From Micrasema longulum (lineage: Eukaryota; Arthropoda; Insecta; Trichoptera; Brachycentridae), in the NCBI GenBank assembly GCA_022494885.1, contig JAGVSM010001184.1, forward strand, positions 310,001 to 374,000: 64,000 nt of DNA, read 5' to 3'. The notes below the pieces were generated by a model that saw only the letters and a list, made by a program, of their open reading frames with translations, searched no databases and had not been told where the DNA came from. Made by a program: the position numbers and the translations under genes. How positions within the stretch are numbered: position 1 is the first letter of the stretch; each line of letters starts with the position of its first letter. Shown here piece after piece: positions 1 to 15,100 of this stretch.

Positions 1-119
1 ACACACATAACAATGTGCCACGGTCATCCTTTACTTTAACATACATATTTTCTAATATCTTCCAAATTAAATAATTATGTGATTATTTATCTTCAATAAT
101 ATTTGTTATTTTGTCTTAG

Positions 120-3100
120 GTTTATGGGATGAATTATGGTGATGTGCAAGAAGATCCATCATTGGAAAAGAAGAGAAGAGATTTAATTAGAACTGCTGCA
201 CTGGCCTTGGATAAGGCATGTATGATCAGGTATGACGAGAGAGTCGGCAGTCTTCACATCACAGGTAAACTTTGATTATGTAACTGATTTATATTTTGTA
301 TGGCCAGACCGAATAAATTCTGTAGCTTTTCTCAAAGTATTTAGTGATCAAGTCTCAAAAGTAGTTAATCGTTTTATGTAGGATAACATATGCATGAAAT
401 ACATATTTAATATACTATTAGGACAGAAAAAAAAACAATTATTACATGAATACATTTCACAGGTTTGGATTCTCAAAAATTTCGCTAACTTTTAATGTTG
501 TATGTCACTGTTTATTCTTATGCCCATATATTATATCAAAAGTCACAGGAAACTATTTTTATAGACATGTTAAAAGAAAGGTAATATTATGTATTCATTT
601 TAGATTTGGGCAGAACAGCTAGTCATTACTACATTAAGTATGATACTGTGGAAGTATTCAATGAAATGATGCATTCAACTATGCACGAAAATGAAATATT
701 GAACATGGTTTCACATGCTCAAGAGTTCCAGCAATTGAAGGTACATATTTATGTTTTATTTAGTATTTAAATAATAACCGCAGTGTAAAAGATGTGTAAA
801 AGATAGGCATTATTATCTGGCGATGACTTTACTAAATACTAATAACCAGACCCCAACTATGATCAACATAGGCTCATATACAATAGAACACGTTAAAAAT
901 CCACCGAGATCAAATGCCGAATATTCATGGCAAAAAGATGCTTCTTCCACGTGAAAAGAACTCTCGCATCTCGAGAGTTGTTGCGAAAAACAAAAGTCAT
1001 CAAAACGCTATTATGCCCAGTACTCACGTATGGCTCTCAATGCTAGGTATTTAGTAAAAAGGATGAGACATCTCTCCTCATATTTGAGAAGTAAATACTA
1101 TGAAAGATATTCAGAGCTGTGCAAGAAAACGGCTGTGATGGGCATGGCGTGTAGAAAGAACGAGTGAAAAGAGAGTGACCAATAAGATACTTCACACAAA
1201 GCCCGAAGGTAGACGTTGTGTTGACCCTAACTCCGATGGCTGAATGGAGTGCACCGGGATGTGGATGCTGTTAGCACCAGGGACTGGAGGAGTACATGCC
1301 AGGATAGAGGCATATGGCGACGAATGTTGGAGGGGGCCACGACACGCAGCGGGTTGTAGAGCCAATGATGATGATATTCTGGAAATGTTTACTTTCATAT
1401 TCAGATAATATCCCGAATCATGAATGAAGACTAATAAATTATAAATACAGTTTTGTATATTTAAATGGATATCATATATTTTTATTAATTAGTTTTTAGT
1501 GTTCAAAAATGTATTTATTGATTTACTTTTTTTTCTCCAAAGGTCCGAGATGACGAACTGGATGAGTTAGATGAACTGTCTTCAGACAATTGTGAAGTAA
1601 ATGTGAAGGGAGGTACTGAAAATCTGCACGGAAAAGTCAATATTCTTATTCAGACCCATTTATCCAGAGGGCAAGTGAAATCCTTCTCTTTGATATCGGA
1701 TCTCTCTTACATAACACAGGTAATAAACACATCCTTACCAAATATAATATTTAAAAATGATTTAAATACTTTGTTACTCATTTTCAATAATGAAACCTTT
1801 TTTTCCGCAGAATGCTGTAAGAATAACTCGTGCGTTGTTTGAAATAGTGCTCCGAAAAAACAATTCTCAATTGGCCGCTCGCTTTCTGGCGTTGTCGAAA
1901 ATGTTAGAACTTCAGCAGTGGGAAAAACAGAATGATTTGAGGCAATTTCGTACCATCCCTATATCTATAATTGAAAAATTAGAACATAGAAATATCAGTG
2001 TAGATAAGATAAGGGATATGGATTCTAGAGAATTAGGTTTGTTACAGATACATACATCTTACAAACAATTTTGTTTTTGTTGGTAGCTGTATTTCGTTAA
2101 TACATAATGATTGTTTGTTAAGAAATATGAATGAAGTGTTTAGTATGTAAATTTGTCAACTCTTTCAATATAGATGTGTCCAGTGAAAGATGTAAATAGA
2201 AATTGCAGAAAATTTTATTAGTCCAGATTTAATAAAATATTGATGCTCATCACAACTTTTATTTGTAATTTAAGGGGAATTACTCCGCAATCCAAAGATG
2301 GGCATACAAGTAAAGCAATGTGCAGAACAATTCCCAACTGTTGAAATGGACGCCAGTCTCCATCCTATCACCAGAACTGTTCTCAAGATCAAACTGCAAA
2401 TAAGGGCCAATTTTAGGTAGGCTGATCAGATTACTTATATAAATCTAATAGATGTTATTAAATATTAAATCAGTCATCTTGCATTTTAATATGTAAATTA
2501 AAGGTGGAATGACAAAATCCATGGTAAAACTTCTGAAGCCTTCTGGATTTGGATTGATGATCCGGAAACAAATTTCATATATCATTCTGAGTATTTCCTT
2601 CTCACAAGAAAACAGGTAAGCAAATCTTTTGAATACATTTTAATTATTTATCTACTGTAAATGGCTCATCCTCTGAGTAATAGGCGCTACCGCTGTAGAG
2701 CCCTGCATACGGACAAAAATCATTCTAGGATTATCAATCACGAAATTAGCTATAGTTTACAGCAAAACGATGCGCCATAGGTACTCCGGTTGAGAATCAC
2801 AAATGCAGCGATGAAACCAGCCATTACATGTCTGTTGTTAAACCAAAAAATTGCAGCGCTGTTGTTTTATGCGAAAGAGCGTCTCTACAGCTGTAGCGCA
2901 TTATAACTCTGAAGGCACGCCAGACAAGACCAATAAAAATATTATTGCTACGTAGGGAAGTAGTGGCTAGAGTCAAGATGAAGTTAAAGTGTCATTCTAA
3001 ATTCAACACAACCATTACATTTTTTTGGTTAGTTTATGACATAAAAATGCAGATATTTTATTTAAGGAACTTGAATATTTTTTTACAATGTAGAATATTA

Positions 3101-6100
3101 TCATCCTTGCAAATGCCCACTAGGCGTTAATATGGATAAATAAATCTTTTAGGTGTTTTCTGGAGAAATTCAAGAGCTTGTCATCACAATACCCCTAGTA
3201 GAGCCACTACCTCCTCAGTACTACATTCGGGCTATTTCGGATCGGTAATATCATCTCATATTATTTACATAGCAAAATACATATTAATATAGTACATAAA
3301 AAACATGCATTTGATGAAGCGACGACAAAATTAATTATCAGATTTATGTAAAAGAGTAGGAAAGATATAGGAATATAAAAAGAGTTTTTTTTCCTACACA
3401 TATCCATTGCATTGAAAAAAAAAATCTCTGACTAAAATGACATTTGTGCAAATAAAATGTAAATTGTTAAGATAATTTCTTAATGTATAAAAATTATGTT
3501 ACAGATGGCTAGGTGCCCAAACATGTCTCCCTGTTAGTTTTCAGCATCTTATTTTACCAGAAAGCCACCCTCCACATACAGGTAAAAAAATTAACGACTA
3601 ATAAATTTTATCAATAAATTATACCCTCCTCAGTATAAAGCTGTGAATGTTAGTAAATCGCGTCACACGATCATTAGGGCAGTGGGCACCAATCAATTCT
3701 ACTACTCTTTATTCTATAATAATAATTATTATTCTATGGTTACTCTTTTCCATCATTAATAACGGATTGTCTCATTCGCCCATACCAATGCTGAATCAAC
3801 TGCTCCAAAACTGTATAGCTTATGTTAGGTTTTTGTTATTTTCATTGTGTGTTTTGTAATATAGATGTACATAAATACCTTGTTTTTAAAACTGTCTGAA
3901 TATTTGTTAATTATGTTTGTTTTTTAAGTTAGTCTTCTTTGTTTATTCTCAAATGTAATTTTTTAAAATCAAATTTTTAAGTGTCCTCGGCACGGGAAAC
4001 CCCAGTGAGGTCACATTATTTTTATTATTAATTATAGTTTGTAAGCGAAAAATATGAATAAATAAATAAATACCAAAAGCAATGTCAAACTGATTTAAAC
4101 AATATTAACTAAGTTGGCATGTTAAAAAATAATTAAGGATTGGCCACATTTTGGAAAATATTCTAAAAGGATAGGTAGAGGAAAACCCCGCCAAGAGTAA
4201 CTTGATGAAATCAAAGGATGTCTGATATACATCATATGGCCAGTTGAAATGAGTCGTTGAGGACCGTGATGAATGGAGGAGATGCGGATGTTTTCTGCAA
4301 ACCAATCTTGAGGATTTACACTATACACCCATATAAAAATCTCTGGAAAACATTTTGAAAATTTTGTTTAATTATTTTATGTAGGTATGTATATGAAATA
4401 ATTATATTTTTTAGACTTATTGGGATTACAACCTCTTCCCGTCACCGCTCTGAAGGAAGCCCAGTTTGAGATGCTGTATAATTTTACTCATTTCAACCCA
4501 ATACAGACACAGATCTTCCATTGCCTGTACCACACAGATAACAATGTACTTCTTGGAGCTCCAACTGGTTCAGGAAAAACTATTGCCGCAGAAATAGCTA
4601 TGTTCAGAGTATTTAAACAGTATCCCAAGGCTAAGGTAACTTCAAAATTAACATTTTAGATATACTCGTATATACAGAGAAACTTCTACTTTAGACTGTT
4701 TTAAATCCTAAAATTTTTCAAGTTAACTCACAATATTAGTATTCCAAAATAAGTTTTTTTACTAACTTTACATATTATATTTATCAAAATAAATATTTGT
4801 GTTCTCATGATTTACCTAGGCGGTTCAAGAATACAATTCTGTGTGTGAAATAGAATCCTGGATGGGTGCTTTCAAATCGATGGCTACTCCCAGGCAAAAA
4901 TCCTGAATCGACAGGTGTATGATGATGATGATGATTGACCTAAATTTTAAATTCGAGTCCATTTTCTGTTAGTTGTAAATAACTGTGTTAGAAAATGAGC
5001 AATAGATTGTAGTACAGCGGGTTTAAACATCAGACTTCCTCTCTATAAATCCACAACACTACCACGGAACCACAACTCGTCTTATATTATTATGTGTTCA
5101 TTTGCTAACAAAAAATATTTATTATAGGTTGTATACATCGCCCCACTGAAAGCTCTTGTCCGAGAAAGAATAAATGATTGGAAAATTCGTTTAGAACAGA
5201 GACTTAGAAAAAAAGTTGTTGAGCTAACAGGTGGGTTTTAAATTTTATTAAATATTAAAGTTTTAGTGTATCCACTATTTCTTCTATGGCTGCATAAACT
5301 TTTTAACCGGTGTTTAGAAAAGGAATATACTCCTCCAGACTTATGAAGGGCTGTTGTTATCCCTCTATACAAGGAAATAGACTCTAGGATGGAGTGCGAA
5401 AATTATAGAGCTATTAGCCTTTTAAGCGCTCTTGGAAAAATGTATGAAAGAATACTGAATGAGAGAGTAAGAAAAGTGACCAAAGATAGAGTGTGGGATA
5501 TACAGTTCGGTTTTACGAATGGAAGAGGATGTATGGATAAAATATTTGCTTTATGAAACATGACAGAAATCTTTCTTGCTAAAAACCAATAGCTTTTCTA
5601 CGTATTTGTCGATCTGCACAAAGCGCTTGATAGAGTTGACAGATAAATTATGGAAACAGCAATCTGAAACGGGCTATTGCGTCTCTGTAACAACTATATT
5701 ACAAATAAATATATTTTTATAGCTAAAATAAAATTTTTATTTTTTAACTGCAATACTTTATAGTTCCTGAACTGACAATGAGACTGATCAAACTACCTTC
5801 ATGTAACAAACAATCAAAATATGCCACTTCTGGTGTTCAAATGATGTGTTTTATGCACTTAAGGTGCAGATATGGGAATGACGATGATAACAAGTATTAT
5901 GCATGTTTTTTATTATTACTAGGTGACGTTTCCCCTGACATTCGTGCCATCAAAGAATCTCACGTTATAGTCACAACTCCTGAGAAGTGGGACGGTATTA
6001 GTCGTTCTTGGCAGACAAGGAATTATGTGAAGGATGTTGCTCTGATCATCATCGATGAAATACACCTCCTGGGAGAAGACAGGGGACCTGTTTTGGAAGT

Positions 6101-9100
6101 TATTGTATCGAGGTGCGTTGAAATTTGAAAAAAATATAATTTAGTGCAGCACACAAATTAAATTATTTAAAACGGTAAAAAGTATGTTAACTTGATATTT
6201 AAAAAAAATATAAAGCAACCGTTGTCAATTGTTAGTTAAAAAATATTTAAAACAGCTTATTAATCGTATTCAGGATATAGGTTTCAAACCACTATTTGGG
6301 AAAAGCAGTTTCAGTATTTCAAATGTGTTTTAAACCAATTGCGTAAGTCTCATACACATTCTGGCAAAAGGATTTAAGTCCATAGCCATTTGCAGTTTGA
6401 ACCGTTTTGCGGAATCTCATAACGTAAAGCTAATCACTATTGATAGGTGAAAACCAGTTGTCCACTCATCAAAAAAAAAATACAATCATGTATATTATAC
6501 ATTGACAAGATTAGTGCCAAAAATATTGAATATTTAACAAAATATTATTTGTTTTTATGATTACTTTTTTAGAACAAACTTCATTGCATCTCACACATCT
6601 CGAACTCTTCGTATTGTGGGCCTATCAACAGCTCTTGCAAATGCCAAAGATCTTGCCAACTGGTTAGGGATTGGAGAAATGGGACTATATAACTTCAGAC
6701 CTTCTGTAAGGCCGGTTCCATTAGAGGTAAGAATAATAACCATTTAAATAACTTTATAACAAATTGTCGTCAAAAGATTTTATTTTAAATTTAATTGTTA
6801 TTAATAATTTAGTATTATGAGAAGTAATTAAAAAAATATATATTTACAGAAAACTGTAAATTGCAGTATGTTTTGTGCATGTCTGTTTATTTATCAATTT
6901 TGTATGTTTCTTTATACCAGGTGCATATATCAGGACACCCTGGCAGACATTACTGTCCTCGTATGATGTCAATGAACAAACCAACTTTCCAAGCGATTCG
7001 ACAGCACTCACCAGACTCTCCTGCATTAGTATTTGTTTCAAGTAGGCGACAAACAAGGTAAGTCTTGAAAAAATCTTATTAAAAAAGCTCCAGTTTGTTA
7101 GTGAAAATTCTTGATGGAAGTTCATTGTATTTATTCATAGAAATAAAAGTAAGACAAGTGATACGCGAATCCACAAATTAGAAATAACCAGTGACTGGTT
7201 TCACCGCTATCGAACATCTTCGAGACTAACACTTAAATATACTAGTCTCAAAGATGTCATAAAAGCGATGAAACTGGTCTCTGGTTATTCCAAATTTGTG
7301 GATTGAAATATCATTAATCTTTTCTATAATATATTTTTTAAAGTTGTTGAAAATTGTTTGGAGATGGCCAATAGAGATGGTTACTCCTCTGAAGAATAAT
7401 TTCTGCCTTTAAGAGTTTGGTCCTAATGTCTTATGGTTGGGAAAAGGATGCGGTGATCTAATATACTTACAATATCCTTACAAAGTTCCAACATATTCTG
7501 TATGAACTATTGCTTGTGTACTATGTACTTAATAATGCTAATAGTAACATTTTAAAATTTTGTGTTATTTTAGATTGACAGCTCTAGATTTAATAGCGTA
7601 TCTTGCAGCTGAAGATGATCCCAAGCAATTTCTGCATATGGAAGAAGAGGAAATGGAACAAATAATTCTTAATATAAAGGAAAGTAATCTTAAACTCACT
7701 TTAGCATTTGGAATTGGAATCCATCATGCTGGTCTTCAAGAGAGAGACAGAAAGACAGTTGAAGAACTGTTTGTCAACCAAAAAATTCAGGTAAGTGCCT
7801 TAATTGTTTTAATTTCTGTATTTTTTAATTTGGAAAAGCTGTTTGTTATTTCATTGTTTATGATATTTTTCCAGATTCTTATTTGTACTGCAACACTAGC
7901 CTGGGGTGTTAATTTTCCTGCCCATTTGGTTGTCATCAAGGGAACAGAATATTTTGATGGGAAACAAAAAAGATATGTCGATATGCCAATTACTGATGTT
8001 TTGCAGATGATGGGAAGAGCTGGCAGACCACAGGTACATATTTTTGTTGTTTGTACACCGGAAATCAAATACTAAATGTTAAAAAAAATAGTTTAATGTA
8101 CCTCGAAAAACTTCCATGTTACATGGATTTTCACATAAAAAAATAATACTGTGGTTAGAACTTATATTTTAGTGATAGTTATAATGATTTGTTTGATTTA
8201 CAGTTCGATGTGGAAGGAGTTGCCGTTGTTTTGGTGCATGACGTGAAGAAAAACTTTTACAAAAAGTTCCTTTATGAACCATTTCCTGTTGAATCTAGTA
8301 TCCTTGCCGTTCTCCCAGATCACCTCAATGCTGAGATTGTAGCAGGTTAGTTTTACCACGCACAGAAATAATCAATTAGGATAAGATATACCAAAAAAAA
8401 TTATCAATATATATGTAATTGTAAGCTTTTTTTTTAATGCTTAGTTTGATAATTACAGCTTCTTTGACGTGTTCTACTCTCTTGTTAAAGGTTTTATAAA
8501 CAGCACCTAAATATCAGGCCATGATACTAAGAAAAAAAAAATGGCGCTTTAATCTAGTAGTGATTCTATTATATAAATATTTTTAAAATTACACCCTATT
8601 ACAGTGGTGAATTACAGTGCGAATACCCAGGCTTTCGAAAAATCACATTTGAATCGAACTCAGAACTTTCCGTGCGTGAGTCAAGCGTCTTAACCACTAC
8701 ACCACGAAGGCTGCCGTTTTGTATTATGTGTTAAATATTAATAATGAAATTATTTTTAAATGCATGAAAATATTTGTTAATTCTTGGTAATCAGATTTTC
8801 CGATAAGGCAAAATTAGCCGTTCACAATGGAGTCCTAGTGCCGACCCTTGTGTATGGGTATGGAGCAAAGTATGGAATTGGAAAAACAAGGATGAAAGTA
8901 GGCTGAAAGCTGTCGAAATGCGATCTCTCAGGCGAATGTGTGATAAAACTAATAATAATAATAATATTAGGCTGATTTACATAGCGCCATTTTTGAGAAA
9001 AATCTCCTCAAGGGCGCTTTACAATTTATATGTAAACTTACATTCTAACTAAGATGAAGTTACATATTATATTTTCTGATTTAAAATTGAGGGTATAATA

Positions 9101-12100
9101 AACTAAAAAACTGAGATTTTAGATGAGATCTGAACTGACTGGGACTGTCGATGATTTGCAAGTTTGAAGGCAATTCCAGGCAGAGGGGACGGCCACGGCA
9201 AAACTACAATCTCCAAACCTAGTGTTTGGGCAGCGCCGGATTTCGACAAGTTTTCCTTTGCCTGAATCAAATGCTGACCTAAGAGTAGATTTTCTTTCAC
9301 ATGTATTTTCCCTAATACATAGGTCCGATAAGTATCTTGGAGCCATTTCATTAAGGGATTTAAATACAATCTGGGTTTTTTAACAAGTGCAAATCTCGAA
9401 GATGTTGTGAGATGTGAGGATATTTTTTACTCTCGTAATAAGTCTTGCTGCTGCTTCGCACGTAAAACTATGTTTGAAAGGTGCAGAAATGTCGAGATCC
9501 ATGCATTGTGTAAGGCTGAAACAAGCATTATTGACAAAATCAAGGACTGCGTTGGTTTGGACATATAGAGCAAATGGACAACAAAAAAACGACTGTGACT
9601 ACAATGCAAATGTTGATGGATGCAAATAAGGAGGTAGACCTAGAAAGACATGGCATGACCAAATTCAACAAATACTTGGAGACGTGACAAATTGAAAAAA
9701 TCGTCGCGCGTGCATTAGAAGATGTATGAATAAAGAGGAAGTCTGTAAACAAAGACTGAGTGATATGGCGTTCTATGCTCTCTGTTTACCCCCACGGAGA
9801 AACAGCATGATGATGTTTTTAGATTTTTGAAGTATTGTTTTGTAAAAATTAGTGATGAAAATGTATTGACACTAATCCTATTAAGTGATTTTAAATTATA
9901 AAATGATGTTTTATCGGAATTAATTGGATTTATGTTTTCAGGAACTGTACAAACCAAGCAAGACTTGTTAGATTATTTAACCTGGACATATTACTTCAGG
10001 AGACTGTTACAGAATCCGTCTTACTATAATCTAGAATCCTTAGAGGCTGTGGATGTGAATAGATACTTATCCAATTTAATTCAGACATCTCTCGACACCC
10101 TCGCATCAGCTAACTGCATAGAAATACACGAGGTATGAATCTATGAATTCATATTTTTTTATTATTACATATGTATTTATTCCTATAACTGTGCATAAAA
10201 ATAATACAAAACTGTTGCTGCTAGTCTTGTGCCCATGGACCGGCTTCATCTATCTAAATAACAAACATGTAACAACAGAGATGGAGAACATTTTAGAGAA
10301 GGGTATATGGAAGTCTAGATATTTACAGGGTTTATGACCACTTCTTTTTTCTTTAAAATGGCTTGTTCACCTCCCACTGGGGTGTTCTAGCCAGTGTCGA
10401 GTTTGAATCGATATATTTTTATTTAAATATTTACACACTGCGTAACATTCTCATCATTCTGCCTATGTTAGAACATCTATATTTCTTCAATTCTTTCAAC
10501 TGTTGATTTTCAGTCCGATGAAATAATAAGAAAGTTCAATGTTTTTTAAATTTTTTTTGTTCATAGACTATCAATTTTTTTTTTATGTATTGTAATAATA
10601 TCGCTACATTTTAAGTTTTGTAATTTTTTAAGTACTGTGTGTGACATCACTAGTTCTCTTTGGTGAGTTAGCTTCCCGGAAACCGGAAATCTATCACAAC
10701 ACTATCATTGGTTGATTTAGGAGAATTTGTGACAATTTGTGACAGTTTATTTTCATTACTTTTTTCAAACATTTTTATATCCAATTTTCCATAGCACTGA
10801 ACTTCCTCATTCAGTCAGATAAATCTCACCCGCATCAATAAAAGTTTCAGCTCTAAATAAAAACAAATTCGAACGAACTCAAAATTTGTTGATATTGTGA
10901 ATGACTGTAGATTTGAATTAAAAGAAAGAAAAAATAATAGCCAAACACTGTTTTGACATACACCTGACAAACATGTTTTCTTGACAAATTTCTCAAAGTG
11001 GCTGACTAGAGGCACTAAAATATTTGATCTAAATTTACTTTTAATTCTCTACCAATCAATGACTTGTATATGTATGTATACTAGGATGAGCGTAACATCA
11101 GTAGTACGTGGGTGGGTCGTATTTCTTCCTTCTACTACCTGTCCCATCAGACCATGCGCCACTTCTGCGACAAGCTATCCCCGGACATCGGCCTGGAAGA
11201 CATGCTTCGTGTGTTGTGTGATGCCCACGAGTACAGCACACTTCCCGTCAGACACAATGAAGATGGATTAAACGGGTATCAATACTTGCTATTTTATAAA
11301 CCACAAAAAAAAGCATTAATATATATTTTGAGGTTCTAGGTTTACACAGATACAGAAATCTTGGCAAGGATTAGTCATTTCTTGTTAAAACTGTTTTATT
11401 TTCTTTACGTTTCTTTTGTTTTTTCGCGTAAGTGTACCTAATACAATTGATTTTTTATGTACTTATTTCATTCATGGTCTGTGTCTGGGTGGATTATATA
11501 TACAGTTCCGTGTGTGTAATAAAATCGGTCCTCTGGACGAGTGTTTTGGATTCAATGACTGCTTTCAGGTAAAAATCCTGAATAAGGAAATCGATTGGAG
11601 AAAAGTCCGCCTCGTAATGTGGAGGTTGGCGCATTCGCTCGAGGTCCCGGGTTCGATTCCTGAGAAGCTTAGCATGAAATATTTGTCTTCGAATGTGGTT
11701 TTAGACTGAAGTATTTCATTTCCCTTGGACTGGCACCTGAAGCATAAGACTGACCACCCTGCTTTCCTGCAACAGATGATCGAGATACGCTGCATTTTAT
11801 TTTTACAATGCAGTGCCCTAAGTACCGTTGTGTGTGTATAAGACTTCGGTGATGATGATGTTTTTATTCATTAGCCGATTTGTGTACAACCCACCTCTAC
11901 GATCCCTTTTTTATGTTTAACGCATTTTGATAAAAGGTTCCCCGAGAGTAGATTATTTATTTTTGAAAACTTTAAAAAGAAATATCGTAAAAATGAATTA
12001 TCAGTGTGCATGTGAATATTCTATTTTTTGTTTCCAGTGAATTGGCTAAACTTTGCAAGTGGGATGTAGATCCTCTAACTCTCGACTCTTCACATACTAA

Positions 12101-15100
12101 AACCTTCCTGCTGCTCCAAGCACATTTCTCCCGACTACATCTTCCTTCTACAGATTACTTGACCGATCTGAAGTCAGTCTTAGATCAGTCTATTAGGATA
12201 CTTCAGGTCTGTAAATTATATTACATATTTATACTACTTATTGGTTGAACGCATAGTTATAACTTTGTTTAATGAGATGGGTTAATGTGCCGTGCTATTG
12301 ACGCTAACTCTCAATTATCTACGACTAAAAAAATCGCCTCATGAAGAACGGCTGCAAAATTCAATTGTATATTTAATTAACACATATATATTTTTTTCAA
12401 ATAATGTGATGCTCCTAGAGTAGGTGTTCATTTGCATTCATAATATTCTAATGTAAAAGACAAGTTTAATCCTTATCTGTCTCGAAGTGTAGCGGTAAGC
12501 GTGTTTAACTACTAAGCATGAGGCTCTGGGTTTAGTTCCCAATAATGTTGATGTGAAATATTTACAAAAGTGTTTTTTCGCTGCAAATTTTTATAGTTTC
12601 GGGACTGGCATCTGATCAAAACAGTTTATCTGACCTTTAATATACATTAATTTATGAGAATTAACAAATTTTAAAATGTTTGTTTTTGTTCTCCTTCAAA
12701 ATGCCAATTTAGACATACCACAGTGTTCTTCTGAGGGAGTGATATCCTAAAATAAAAATCATAGAGAATGTCAGTAGTCTCCTAAGAAAACGAAAAAAAA
12801 AGTGGTTAAACTGAATTCATAACTCAAAATAGCCAAATTTAGACTTACGATAGTGTACTTCTGGGGGTGTGCGACATCAGCAATTACATATAAGAAAAAT
12901 TTGGTGTTAACTGTACAATAGCAGGAGTAACAAAACTATTAAGCAGATTAGGCTCTCATGGATCTTTTCAGTTTTTTGGGCACAATCTTTTCTAATTACC
13001 GCAATTTACATCTAGGCTATTATCGACACATGCGCCGAGCGCGGCTGGCTGGCGGCCACTCTGTGCGCGCAGCAAGTCATGCAGATGGTAATTCAGGCTC
13101 GGTGGGTCGGGGACTCGCCGCTTGTCACCCTCCCCCATGTGGAGCCTCACCACCTGTACCTGATGAAGGCTATGTCGCGCGCCACAGCCAAGTGCTGCAC
13201 CGTTCCCGCCGGCCTCAAGATGGCCTGCCTCGGGAACTACGAAGCCCTGGCCGGGACACTGAGAAATGAATTCGACGACCATCAAATCGAGCAGATTTAC
13301 AAGGTAATTTGAACCTGTGTAAGTATCAGTGTCCAGGCAAAATATTGAATAAATGTATGTTTGTGAAATATGTCCAGAACTCTGAATGAGTATTTTCTAC
13401 TCGGTAGCTACTCTCAGGCAAAAATCTTGTATAAGGAAAACAGTGGCGAGCAGTATTTTTTTTATAGGTAAGCTACAAAAAAACGTTCATAAATTTTTAC
13501 TATGTAAAAAGCTATTTTCATAGTACGATTATCGATGTTCGTGATTTGAGTATCGAAGCAGTGCTCTATACACCATTAGGCATGGTTAAGGGGATAATGA
13601 TGATGGTATGAAAATTTCAAACGATATTTTCAATATTAGATCACTTTTTCATCAAAAGAATACCAAATGAATGTATAAAATTTATTTCAGGTTATCTGTG
13701 ATATGCCAACTCTTAGGGTGAAATTTGCCATACGGGGGATTTGGAGTGATAGTCCAATGGAGAAGAATATCCCTGTCGTCCAACCTCAGGATAGATCTAG
13801 TTGGATACGAGTACATAGCGAGCAGGTATGATTTATACTTATTTATTTTAAGAGCTTAACAAATAGGTCGATACGATCAGCAAGATGAAGTTTATTACTA
13901 CCCGAAATTTTGATTTTTTGTGATGTTTAGGGGATATATTTAACTATGAAATGGGACTCACCCGGAAACTATTGCCCACTGTCGCTTGACCTAATATCGT
14001 TTTAAGGACAGTGCAGATGGTGTATTATGCATTTCCTGTGCGTAAACAACAAAATAATCAAAACATCATTCATTTACCTAGCACAGATGTCGAATTGCTG
14101 ACAATAAGGGAAATAGAAGATGACCTCAATTTCCTACTTGGAATGAAATAAAAGCAGTAGCACCCTTAGGTACCACGAGTAGTTCAGTAGAGTTAAATTC
14201 AGACCAGTTCAATGCAGTTATCGCCATTACTCTCGCGCTTAATAGCCAAATACTCTATTTTATTCAACATAGTCAGCGCATTTGCTTACCATGCAAGAGG
14301 TATCGGGTTTGGTTCCCTACATGGTTGATATGAAATACTATTTAAAAGGGTGTTTTTACACTAGAATATTTCATAGTCCCTACTGGTACCTGAAGCGTAA
14401 GACTGATCAACTTACCTTCATGTAACACAAATGATCAAGATACGCTGCGATTGGTGCACCAATACAGTGCCCTATGCACCATTAGGTGTGGAAAGGGAAT
14501 GATGATGAATGAATGCACATCGAAGGATAACATCGTTTTCTTACGTCATCTTCAATTGTTGTAGAAGGTCCCTGCATCAATAAGCAAAAACTCCTTAAAA
14601 CTAAACTACGACATTTATAATTTCCTTTTATGTATTCCAGGATTACACACTGATTGTGGAGTTGACTAGAAGTGGCGGTAAGAGCAGCGCTGTGCACTGT
14701 CCCAAGTTCCCGCGGGGGAAGGATGAGGGCTGGTTCCTGACCCTCGGCTCCGTGGAGTTCAAAGAAGTGCTGGCGCTCAAAAGGGCCACAATTCGAGGAT
14801 CCCGTTCTGTGCAACATATCAGTTTCATCACGCCATTTAAACAAGGTAATAATCTTTATATATTACAACAGAGATGAAGAACATTTTATAGAAGGGAATA
14901 TAGAAGTCTAGGCATTTACAGGGCTTATGACCTCTCATTGGCTGGTTTACGTGGCCACTTCACACGCTGTGTAACGTTCACCATTTAGCCTATGTTTGAA
15001 CATCTATATTTAAGCCGGAAGATGTATCCCAAAGAATTCCAAGTTGTGTGACGAATTGACTAATCTACACATTCTAGGCATTGGGGCATAAAAACAAAAG

